Positions 1 to 7,735 of a stretch of DNA of 55,736 bases are shown here, piece by piece. Origin of the DNA: Phycisphaerales bacterium. GTDB taxonomy: Bacteria > Planctomycetota > Phycisphaerae > Phycisphaerales > UBA5793. Below the pieces are notes generated by a model. The model was not told where the DNA came from. It saw nothing but the letters and a program-made list of their open reading frames with translations, and made no database searches. The translations under genes and the position numbers were made by a program. The stretch covers positions 1 through 55,736 of the forward strand of contig JADZAS010000019.1 of NCBI GenBank assembly GCA_020852515.1. The letters run 5' to 3'. Each line of letters starts with the position of its first letter. Positions within the stretch are counted from its first letter, which is position 1.

Positions 1-87
1 CAGACAGACGAGAAGGCCCGACAACGTTTCCTTGTAGCGTTCCCGGGCTTTGTGTTGGAATGAGATGTTGTTATGGCAGATCGAGTT

Positions 88-236
88 ATGGCGACATCGC
101 GGCGTCTATCGCATGGCCATCTTCGATAATGACGGCGGCTACCATTCGTCGTTGGTGAGGCGGACGGCGGCGGCGCTGGCTCTTGGAGCACACGTTTCGG
201 CCGCGCGGCCGGCCGCGGAAGGCGGTAGCGGCATGA
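88..236 (+). pseudogene. RAYT (REP-associated Y1 transposase) remnant, left copy
   Basis: The plus strand, read with a frame change near 170-200, gives HRGVYRMAIF..DGGYH, then an LVRR stretch, then a GRPRKA-like basic tail ending at TGA 234-236. A basic ...HTFRPRGRPRKA tail is typical of REP-associated IS200/IS605-family transposases in planctomycetes (family knowledge). The catalytic HUH region and the catalytic tyrosine are missing, so this cannot be an active transposase. The same N-terminus-to-C-terminus junction (DGGYH followed by LVK/RR) recurs at 54417-54608, which suggests the deleted form itself was copied. An ATG overlaps the TGA (ATGA) and leads into the motif at 245. Confidence 0.6.
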
Positions 237-281
237 GCAGACCTGATAAACGTTCCTGTCCCGTTTTCTTGCCCGCAGGGC
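132..281 (+). repeat. Long inverted repeat, left arm (pairs with 55591-55736)
   Basis: This stretch matches the reverse complement of the last ~146 bp of the window with only scattered substitutions and one 3-bp indel. It contains the RAYT C-terminal remnant and one copy of the ~27 bp motif. A third, more diverged copy lies at 54380-54520. Confidence 0.85.
245..273 (+). repeat. RAYT-associated motif copy 1
   Basis: Contains AAACGTTCCTGTCCCGTTTT, one mismatch from the consensus AAACGTACCTGTCCCGTTTT. It directly follows the RAYT remnant. Confidence 0.8.
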
Positions 282-342
282 GAGTCAGTTGGCGGTGCGT
301 GGTTTCCATGAGGAGCACACCGCATGCACCGGAGAGAAGGCC

Positions 343-993
343 ATGGCCAACAAACGTACCTGCCCCGTTTTCCTGCCCTGCCTCGTAGGCTATTTGTGCG
401 CAATTGTGACGCTGGGCGCTGTCACAGCGATATCCGTCTCCTGGATGATGGCCGTAATGGTCGACCCGATCCACACACGTTCGACCATCTCCACCTTCAC
501 GTATTACCAGCGGGCGGAATGGACAATAGATGAATTCCGGAATGTTGCACACCGAGGTATTATGGTAAGCTGCGTGGTCAAGTATGCGAAGGCGCCTGGC
601 ATGCAGGAGCGACCGCCAGCACAACTAGTGCCACGTTGGCTCGCTGGAAAGATAAGTATTATTCAGCCCGGAAAGCAACCGGCTGGGCTGTTCATCGAAA
701 CGACCGGTTGGCCGTTTCAATGTTTGTCGGCCTTTCATGAACTGTACGTCGGCGCGAATTACGAAAGTGCGCGAATGAAGAGCGCCGGCGGTATCGTGCT
801 ATGGGAACCGGGATGGACGAGCGATTCGGAGCCGAACATCGCTCCGATTACTCTGCCATATCACCCTATCTGGCCCGGACTGATTTACGACGTTCTATTC
901 TATTCATTGCTATGGTGCCTTGTGTTCGGGGCGATGTGGTACCGGAGAACAATCAGGCATTGTAGCACGATTCGACGAAGTCTGGAGCTTTGA
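343..993 (+). CDS. Membrane protein, related to the 53.6 and 54.9 kb proteins, zinc ribbon lost
   Basis: 216 residues from ATG 343, which has GGAGAGAAGG just upstream. The first codons (ANKRTCPVFLP) are encoded by repeat motif copy 2, so the repeat has donated the N-terminus. A membrane segment follows at residues ~13-37. Next comes an extracytoplasmic-looking region containing GWPFQCLS, and then a second membrane segment after HPIWPGLIYDVLFY. The two landmarks GWPxxCL and PxWPG..xxxxxF are shared with the proteins at 53644-54420 and 54915-55580. Unlike those, this protein stops soon after the last helix and lacks the CxxCG...CxECG ribbon; an inverted motif copy begins 33 bp after the stop. 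Function unknown. Base composition is less GC-rich than the neighbouring core genes. Confidence 0.6.
   Translation: MANKRTCPVFLPCLVGYLCAIVTLGAVTAISVSWMMAVMVDPIHTRSTISTFTYYQRAEWTIDEFRNVAHRGIMVSCVVKYAKAPGMQERPPAQLVPRWLAGKISIIQPGKQPAGLFIETTGWPFQCLSAFHELYVGANYESARMKSAGGIVLWEPGWTSDSEPNIAPITLPYHPIWPGLIYDVLFYSLLWCLVFGAMWYRRTIRHCSTIRRSLEL
349..377 (+). repeat. RAYT-associated motif copy 2
   Basis: Contains AAACGTACCTGCCCCGTTTT, one mismatch from consensus. It lies inside the first codons of the membrane-protein gene starting at 343. Confidence 0.8.
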
Positions 994-1025
994 GCGTCTC
1001 TCGAGCCGTGGTTCACTTTGAACAG

Positions 1026-1055
1026 GGAAGAAAATGGGACTGGTACGTTTATTTG
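1026..1055 (-). repeat. RAYT-associated motif copy 3 (inverted)
   Basis: The reverse complement contains AAACGTACCAGTCCCATTTT. It faces copies 1 and 2 across the membrane-protein gene, so the gene is bracketed by inverted motifs. Confidence 0.75.
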
Positions 1056-1809
1056 GGATGATCAACGAGAGCAATGGCCGAATGTGGTGACCGCGCCACG
1101 CGGCGACGCGGCGGCGCGAGGGATTGCAGCGACCTATTGAGCCATTGCGGAGACGAATTGATCCGGTGCGAGAGCGATCGGGGCCGTTGCGGACGCTTAG
1201 AGAGGCGCCGGCTTTGTCCTTTCCGTCTATTTTCTCGCGGAATGAGCCGGGGAGAAGCGCACCGCAACGGAGGTCGTTGCCGGATCACTCGCTGAACGGG
1301 CGAAGGCGGCGGTTCCTTTCGCAAAGACGCTGACTCGCCGCGCAATATCACCCGGGCATCAGGCGTCTGCGCTGCCTGAGATTGCTCTTGCAACCGTTCC
1401 TTTTGCCAAATCCCCCGTTCACTCCCGGGTGTGGCGCGGGGACTCCCGGGCGGGACGGTTCGGCTCTCGGATTGGGCTGGATCACGCGGCGGGGGCGCAG
1501 CGCGGCGACTGCAGCGGCATCTCTGACGCCCCGTGTGGGCTGGGGCACTGCCGATGCTCGTGGCGCCACGCCTGGCGAAGACGAGATGACTTGCGGCGCG
1601 GGCCGGCGATTCTCGAACTTGAGCTGAAGCGCAGCGCGTTATTGGCCGACAACGCGAATGGGGCTGCGGCGCTCAGCGATGGAGTGGCCGCCGACCGAAG
1701 ATTTGGCTGCTGCTGTTGCATGCGTGCGCTCAGAACCGCCTCCAGAAGCGCGAGCCTCGTCGGCCGCAGGCGCGGCCTGTTTTTCACATCGACATGAAGA
1801 GGGCCGGAC
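1056..1809. other. Region without a convincing gene
   Basis: About 750 bp of GC-rich sequence with several overlapping open frames on both strands, all rich in Arg/Ala/Ser/Pro. None has a good ribosome-binding site or recognisable domain. It could be eroded coding or mobile-element sequence. The end leads into the weakly preceded ATG at 1810. Confidence 0.5.
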
Positions 1810-2541
1810 ATGGCACGAAAGTTCATTCGCGATTCGGACCGCGGCTTTGCGCAGATGGCGCGGAACTTCTCGGACGGCGTCAGCAGATCGCCTGAGCGTT
1901 ACTTTCTGTCGCAAGGCGATGCGGAGATCATCAGCCGCGCGGTGACGGAGTTTCGTCATCGGCTGGCGCTGGCGACCTGGCCGCGCACGCGCACGACGCA
2001 GGCGATCCGAGAGAAGGATGCGGCCAGGGCGCGGGCGGAGCGCATCGTGCGCAAGTACGGGGCGTTGATTCGAGCGAACACCGAGATCGATTCGACGGCG
2101 AAGATGTCGGTGGAGATGCGCGAGCAGCCGCGCCGGGCGCGTCGGCGACCGTGCCCGCAGCAGGGGCCGTATCTGCGCTACGTCCGATCGGAAGGCGGAG
2201 CGCACGTGATCGAGTTCCGCGAGCAGTTCGGCGCGCGCAGCCGGGCCAAGCCGCGCGGAGCGGCGCGGCTGGAGTTGTTCATCGAGATGATCGAACCGGG
2301 CCGGCCGATTCCGCGCCTGCCCGGTGAGCGGCCGTGGTATCTGCGGTCGTTCACGAGCAGCCCCATGCGGGTGGAGTTTCCGCTTCCCGATGGGCCGCGG
2401 ATGATTGTGTACTGGGGCCGCTGGGCGGATGCGACCGGCGAGGTCGGCCCGTGGTCGGACCGGTGCGAGGCGCGCGTCGAGGGGTGGAGCGCGGCGGCGG
2501 CGAATACACGCTCGGGTGAAGCGGCAAAGCGTGCCGCGTGA
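1810..2541 (+). CDS. Conserved hypothetical protein (planctomycete/acidobacterial type)
   Basis: 243 residues. The order of landmarks is: an N-terminal MARKFIRDSDRGF..MA segment; TRTTQAIREKDAARARAE at ~60-77; IRAN..I in the helical middle; a SRAKPRGAARLELF stretch at ~145-160; and a YWGRWAD...GEVGPWSD segment near the C-terminus. I recognise this pattern as a recurrent uncharacterised family in which an N-terminal helical part precedes a fibronectin-III-like or carbohydrate-module-like half; the fold is inference. No signal peptide is visible. It stands alone between two gene-poor gaps, and the start is not backed by a strong Shine-Dalgarno. Confidence 0.6.
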   Translation: MARKFIRDSDRGFAQMARNFSDGVSRSPERYFLSQGDAEIISRAVTEFRHRLALATWPRTRTTQAIREKDAARARAERIVRKYGALIRANTEIDSTAKMSVEMREQPRRARRRPCPQQGPYLRYVRSEGGAHVIEFREQFGARSRAKPRGAARLELFIEMIEPGRPIPRLPGERPWYLRSFTSSPMRVEFPLPDGPRMIVYWGRWADATGEVGPWSDRCEARVEGWSAAAANTRSGEAAKRAA

Positions 2542-2880
2542 GTCATGGCGCGCGGCTGAGTGGTCGCGGCGCGCCATGAACGGCCGGCGCCGGCAGCGAT
2601 GCGCCGCTGGGCGAACGCCGCGGCCGTGTACTCGGACCTTGGAAAACCGCCGCGATCCCTGCGTCGCCGATGCGAACCATCTACTATGGGAGGTGGTGGG
2701 ACAACGCCGATAGACAGCGTAACTCTTCGCTGCCGGTGCGAGGCGGATTCCGGCTCGCTGCGTGGGGGGCCCGGGCTGTTGGCGATCGTTGCGGACCACG
2801 GCGGGCCTCCGGGTCGGCCGCGGTCGTGGTTGACGGAGCGCATGAACTGAGCGAGTCGTTCGCAGGAATGTCCAGACAGG
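2542..2880. other. Intergenic region, nothing recognised
   Basis: About 340 bp of GC-rich sequence ahead of the ABC/secretin gene. It presumably carries that gene's promoter, but I see no clear -10/-35 pair, hairpin with a T-tract, or tRNA. Open frames here are antisense or out-of-frame shadows. Confidence 0.4.
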
Positions 2881-5800
2881 ATGAACCGCGAGACAGAGAA
2901 GCCGACGGACCTGGGAGGCGGTCGCCTGACCGATCTGCTCCGTCCGCATGCCAGGCGCCTGGCGCTGGTCGTCGTGCTGCTCTCGCTGCTGGTGGCGACG
3001 AATCTTGCGCTGCCATACGCGGTCAAGCTGCTCATCGACGACGTGTTCCCGCACGAAGACGGCACGGGCGGCAACTGGACGCTGCTGTGGGCCATTCTGC
3101 CGCTGCTGGGCCTGATCTACGTCATTCGCAATGCGCTGTTCTATCCCAGCCGCATGCTCTCGGTTCGCGTGAGCGAGGACGTGTGCTTCTCGATGCGCAA
3201 GCGGCTGTTCGAGTACCTCCAGCAGCTGAGCCTGCGCTTCTACAAGGCGCAGCAGCCGGGCAAGGTCGGCTCGCGCCTGCTCGATGACACGTTCAAGATC
3301 CAGTTCTTCATCCAGGACAAACTGCCGACGCTCCTGCTCAATGTCCTGATGGCGCAGGTGCTGCTGATCATTCTTTATGCGGTCAACTGGCGACTGGCGC
3401 TGGCGAGTTCGATCGTGCTGCCGCTGCACTTCGGCACGTACTGGTTCTTCAAGCGGCCCATCAAGCGGCGGCACACCGAGGCGCAGGAGAACATCGCCGC
3501 GGCGTACGGCAACGTGATCGAAAAATACCTCGGCGTGGAAGTGGTCAAGGGCTTTACGGGTGAAGGGCGCGAGAAGGCCCAATTCCACCGCGCCATCGAC
3601 GCCAGCCGCCACAGCCAGATCGGCACGCAGCGCTACGAGTTCATGCAGAAGGTGGTGGGGGACCTGTTCGTCGGCGTGGGCACGGTGTTCCTGTTCGGCT
3701 TCGGCGCCTGGCAGGTGATGAAGGGCCACATGACCGGCGGCACGTTCATCATGTTTTTCGGCTACGTCGGCATGTTGTATCCCGCCATGCAGGAAGTCAT
3801 CAGCGGCACGAGCCACCTCTCCAAGACCACCGCCTGCGTCGATCGCGTGTTCGAGATGCTCCACCAGCCCGATGCCGAATCCGACAGCGTGCCGGCGGCG
3901 TCCGGGCAGGTCGCGGCGGCCCCGCTGCTCGGGGCGATCGAGTTCCGCAATGTCTCCTTCGCCTTCGGCCATGGCCGCACCATCCTCAAGAACATCAGCC
4001 TGACCATCCGGCCCGGCGAGCGCGTGGCCATCACCGGCCCCAGCGGTTCGGGCAAGAGCACGCTGCTCAACCTGCTGCCGCGATTCATCGATCCGACCTC
4101 GGGCCAGGTGCTGGTGGATGGGCACGATGTCCGCTCCGTTCCCATCAACAAACTGCGCAGCGCCATCGGCATCGCTTTCCAGGAGGTCTTCCTCTTTGAC
4201 GCGTCCATTTCGGAGAATCTGCGCTATGCGCGGCCGGATGCGACGGAAGAAGAGTTGGCCGACGTCTGCCGCCTGACCGGCGCGGATCGTTTCATCGAGA
4301 AGAGGCCCGACGGCTATGACAGCCGCATCGGCCCCAACGGCAGCGACTTGTCGCGCGGCGAGCGGCAGCGCATCAACCTGGCCCGCGCCCTGCTCAAGCA
4401 GCCTCTCCTGCTCGTGCTCGACGAGGCGACGGCGTCGATCGACAATCGATCATCCGTCACCATCATCCAATCGATCCTCTCCCGGTTTCGCACTCGAACG
4501 GTGGTCATGATCACGCACAAGCCCGAACTGCTCGAACTGGCGGACCGCGTCGTGGTCATCCGCGACGGAAGAGTGGCCTTTGACGGCCCGCCGGGCGAAT
4601 CGGCGCTGCTCGATCTGCGAGAGACCCCGTTGCGCGGCGCGGGAGACACGCCGCTGCGCTCGCCCGTTCCGGACCGGCTCATCACCACGGTTCGCGATGG
4701 AGCGAAGACCGATATGCCGACGGAGGAGAAAGAGGAGGCGTCGCCCGTCAGTTCCGAGAAACCCGTCCAACAGAGAGCCACCGTGGAATCAAAGCCGCAC
4801 CTCCAGGTTCCTCGAACCACCATCACATCCATCCTCATCGTCGGCTGGGCGCTGCTCGGTCTGTTGAACCCCGGGTGCGTTTCGGAGAGCACCTCGACTC
4901 GGACATACGGCATCGAATCGGCTCGCGCCAGCGGCGGACTGCTCGTCGCCGATCCAGCCGAAGCGGATGCGCTGCGCCTTCGCGACGCGATCGAAAGCAG
5001 CGAGAGCGAGCAGGGGCCGTTGCGGCTTGTGGACCCGGGCGGGCGGCTCTCACCCACGCGCGAAGACATCGCTTTCGCGCAGTCGATTGCAGGGGGCGAG
5101 CCAGAGCGCGTGTCACTGGCCGAGCGGCAGGTCGAAGCCGCGCTGGCTCAGCCCGAATCGGCGGCCCCGGCGCTGCCGCCCGATGCCGGCAAGCTGATCA
5201 CCGTGCCGCGCCTGAGCAGCACCGAACTCGGCGAGATGATCCGAAGCCTGGCCCTGGCCTTCGAAACCGAACAGGGCTACAGCGAAGTGACCGCCGATTC
5301 GATCGAAGGACTACCGCCTCTGCCAGAGGAGATCAATTATCTCACGGTGCTCGGCAGACATGCGGCCGACGGCACGCAGAGCGTTCTGGCGCTGGGGTAT
5401 CGCACGTCCCTCTCCCAGCCGCCGCAGGTCTGGGCTGTCGGGCTGCAGCGGACGGCGGCCGAGGCGCCCTGGGCGGTGAACCCGGATCTGGCTCAGGTGC
5501 AGACACGCACGGAAGCGCTCGTCGCCGGCCTCGACGCCATGCGGACGAACCTCACCCCGGAGAATCTCAGCCGAAACGTCATCCAACTCAGTTACATCGA
5601 CGCGACCGGTGCGCTGACGGCGCTGCAGGGGCTGGGCGTCAACGTAGTCGCCAATGCCGCGCAGGTGCCCCAGCAGATCGAGTACGCCAAGCTCCCGCTC
5701 GTGGTGCAGTTGCCTTCGCCGACTCCGGAGCAGACGGGCTTGGTTGGCAGTTCGGGAACGGTGCAGGGCAACTTCGGCGTCACCGTGCTGCCCAACACCG

Positions 5801-7593
5801 CCGCGCCGCTCTCGCCCGATCTCGTTTCTTCGCCTTCTTCGCGGCTGCTGGTGCTCTATCACCCCGCGAACCCGCAGCAGCTGGCCCGGGTGCGCAATCT
5901 GCTGACGGACTACATCGACCGGCCGGCGCGGCAGATCTTTGTCGAGGGCATGGTGCTGGAGATCAGCCAGGACGGGCTGGACGATCTCGGCATCGAGTGG
6001 CAGTTCCGCGAGGGCCCGATCGACCTTGTCCTGGGCAAACTCGTCGCCGGCGGTCTTGAAGACACGCTGGACTTCTCGCGCGTCGATTCGCGCGATGTGC
6101 CGCGCGACTGGTCAGCGCGCATCCGCGCCCTGGTGCGCGAGGGCAAGGCGGAGATCCTCTCGCGTCCCAGCGTGCTGACGATCGACAACCGCCAGGCGAC
6201 GATTCGCGTCGGCGAGGACATTCCCATCGCCACGAGCCAGGAAGGCACGGCCACCGGCTCGAACAAACTCTCGTTCAGTTTCCAGTACATCCCGACGGGG
6301 ATCCTGCTCAACGTCCGGCCGCGCATCACCGAGCGCGCCGACGAGATCAGCATGCTCATCGACACGGTCGTCTCGGCGGTGGTGCCCGGCCGCGATCTGG
6401 AGATTCGCTCCACGGATGGGGACCTGCTGGCGACGGCTCCGACGATCTCGACGCGGCGGGTGCAGACCTACGCCCGCATCGACAACAACACGCCGTTCAT
6501 CATCGGCGGGCTGGTCAGCCGCGATCTCACCATCACCAAGGACAAAGTGCCGCTCCTGGGCGATCTGCCGCTTGTCGGCCTGCTCTTTCAGGCTCAGCGG
6601 ACGCAGCGGCTCAAGCGCGAAGTGATCATCGTGCTCACACCCTACGTGCTGCCCGAGGACATCTACGTAGCCGGGCCGATGCCCAAGGATGAAGACCTTT
6701 TCGACAGTTTCGGCAACAAGCTGTTCCGCGACTCGTATCGCCTGCGCGCCGAAGACGTGTTTGATCTGCGCTTCCTGCCCGAGAATCGGCGCATGGTGAC
6801 GTACAGCAGCCTCGCGGCCCGGGCGGTCCGCCAAGATGCGCGCCTGGCCAACGTCGAGCCGTTCAGCGAGTTCATCCACGGCCGCATCCCCGGCGAAGAC
6901 ATCCTTGTCCATCGCATGATCTACGAACTCATCAAGCGGCTGGACGTGCGCGGCACCGAGCACGACCTGAGCAAGCAGATCCAGATCGAGCGGCTGATCT
7001 ATCTCGAATCCGAACAGTTCGGCGGCTACTCGGTTCAGTTCCTTGAGAACGCCATGTCCAGGTTGGGCAAGGGCACGGACTACGCCTCGTTCTTCAAGCA
7101 GAATCCGGACAAGGCGCTGGTGCTGACCTACCACTACGACCGGGAGTCGGATGATCCACTGCACCTGGGCACCGAGCCCATTCCGGAGTTGGCCGTTTAC
7201 GACTGCCCGGATCGCAAGGCATGGGGGAAGCTGCTGTGGGAGTTGAACCAGGCGCTGCCGGATGGCCGCAAGCGGTTCAGCGTCGTTCTCAACGATGAGT
7301 CCGATCTCGTGCGGCTCCGCCGCGCGATCATGCTCAAGAAGGTGATCGCCGCCAACGGCGGACAGAGCCAGTCCACGCTGGCGAACTTCAGCGTCGGCAA
7401 GGTGCTCATGATGCCCGAGACCAAGGAAGGGCAGACGAACATCCTCGACGCTGATGTCGCCCGGCTCTTTTTCCACACCGAGCACTACTACTCGGCGGCG
7501 ATCAATGAAATCGAGGAACGCATCGCCGAACTCGACGCGGCCCTGCGATCGCCTGAGATCAGGCCGCTGCTCGATGGGGCGGAGCTGCCCTGA
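2881..7593 (+). CDS. ABC exporter half-transporter fused in frame to a secretin-like protein
   Basis: One uninterrupted frame of 1570 codons. Residues ~20-320 form a six-helix ABC exporter membrane domain. Residues ~353-590 are the nucleotide-binding domain: Walker A GPSGSGKST at 386, signature LSRGE at 490, Walker B with D514/E515, H-loop H546. A charged linker (~590-645) leads to a hydrophobic segment at ~648-662 followed by Cys666, resembling a lipoprotein signal. Residues ~667-1010 look like secretin N-domains. A secretin core follows at ~1015-1265, with VPLLGDLPLVGLLF at 1223-1236 as its hallmark. The last ~300 residues are unassigned. If made as one chain, the NBD is cytoplasmic and helix 648-662 would place the secretin in the periplasm and outer membrane. 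An internal ATG at 4714 (GGAG 11 nt upstream) or a GTG near 4783 could also give a separate secretin, but the ABC half has no stop of its own. A lost stop codon or assembly error remains possible. Substrate unknown. Confidence 0.9.
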   Translation: MNRETEKPTDLGGGRLTDLLRPHARRLALVVVLLSLLVATNLALPYAVKLLIDDVFPHEDGTGGNWTLLWAILPLLGLIYVIRNALFYPSRMLSVRVSEDVCFSMRKRLFEYLQQLSLRFYKAQQPGKVGSRLLDDTFKIQFFIQDKLPTLLLNVLMAQVLLIILYAVNWRLALASSIVLPLHFGTYWFFKRPIKRRHTEAQENIAAAYGNVIEKYLGVEVVKGFTGEGREKAQFHRAIDASRHSQIGTQRYEFMQKVVGDLFVGVGTVFLFGFGAWQVMKGHMTGGTFIMFFGYVGMLYPAMQEVISGTSHLSKTTACVDRVFEMLHQPDAESDSVPAASGQVAAAPLLGAIEFRNVSFAFGHGRTILKNISLTIRPGERVAITGPSGSGKSTLLNLLPRFIDPTSGQVLVDGHDVRSVPINKLRSAIGIAFQEVFLFDASISENLRYARPDATEEELADVCRLTGADRFIEKRPDGYDSRIGPNGSDLSRGERQRINLARALLKQPLLLVLDEATASIDNRSSVTIIQSILSRFRTRTVVMITHKPELLELADRVVVIRDGRVAFDGPPGESALLDLRETPLRGAGDTPLRSPVPDRLITTVRDGAKTDMPTEEKEEASPVSSEKPVQQRATVESKPHLQVPRTTITSILIVGWALLGLLNPGCVSESTSTRTYGIESARASGGLLVADPAEADALRLRDAIESSESEQGPLRLVDPGGRLSPTREDIAFAQSIAGGEPERVSLAERQVEAALAQPESAAPALPPDAGKLITVPRLSSTELGEMIRSLALAFETEQGYSEVTADSIEGLPPLPEEINYLTVLGRHAADGTQSVLALGYRTSLSQPPQVWAVGLQRTAAEAPWAVNPDLAQVQTRTEALVAGLDAMRTNLTPENLSRNVIQLSYIDATGALTALQGLGVNVVANAAQVPQQIEYAKLPLVVQLPSPTPEQTGLVGSSGTVQGNFGVTVLPNTAAPLSPDLVSSPSSRLLVLYHPANPQQLARVRNLLTDYIDRPARQIFVEGMVLEISQDGLDDLGIEWQFREGPIDLVLGKLVAGGLEDTLDFSRVDSRDVPRDWSARIRALVREGKAEILSRPSVLTIDNRQATIRVGEDIPIATSQEGTATGSNKLSFSFQYIPTGILLNVRPRITERADEISMLIDTVVSAVVPGRDLEIRSTDGDLLATAPTISTRRVQTYARIDNNTPFIIGGLVSRDLTITKDKVPLLGDLPLVGLLFQAQRTQRLKREVIIVLTPYVLPEDIYVAGPMPKDEDLFDSFGNKLFRDSYRLRAEDVFDLRFLPENRRMVTYSSLAARAVRQDARLANVEPFSEFIHGRIPGEDILVHRMIYELIKRLDVRGTEHDLSKQIQIERLIYLESEQFGGYSVQFLENAMSRLGKGTDYASFFKQNPDKALVLTYHYDRESDDPLHLGTEPIPELAVYDCPDRKAWGKLLWELNQALPDGRKRFSVVLNDESDLVRLRRAIMLKKVIAANGGQSQSTLANFSVGKVLMMPETKEGQTNILDADVARLFFHTEHYYSAAINEIEERIAELDAALRSPEIRPLLDGAELP

Positions 7594-7660
7594 TCGCGGC
7601 GGCGCGACCCGACTCGGGTGCGCTCCGTTTATCAAAACGCATTCCGACGGAAGCTGCGCA

Positions 7661-7694
7661 CAAAAAAAGACCTCACCCTCGAAGGAGGGTGAGG
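7661..7694 (-). terminator. Rho-independent terminator of the 7736-8728 gene
   Basis: A perfect 10-bp stem (CCTCACCCTC / GAGGGTGAGG) with a 4-nt loop. On the minus strand it is followed by a short T-rich run (the A-run at 7662-7668 on plus). It lies ~40 bp past the minus-strand stop. It may also slow plus-strand transcription leaving the ABC/secretin gene, but lacks a T-tract in that direction. Confidence 0.85.
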
Positions 7695-7735
7695 TCGAGA
7701 AGTCGAATCACATCAGCAGGCTGACCGGCCGATGA

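Noticed and set aside
1056-1809. Several 70-120-codon frames
   Set aside because: Mutually overlapping, Arg/Ala-rich, without start signals or recognisable similarity.
1639-4125. An 828-codon minus-strand open frame
   Set aside because: It runs antisense to the ABC exporter and is rich in His/Arg/Ala/Glu repeats typical of a GC-rich complementary strand; no domain. Comparable antisense frames at 13227-14933, 21578-23098 (upstream part), 22753-24291 and 44660-46897 were rejected for the same reason.
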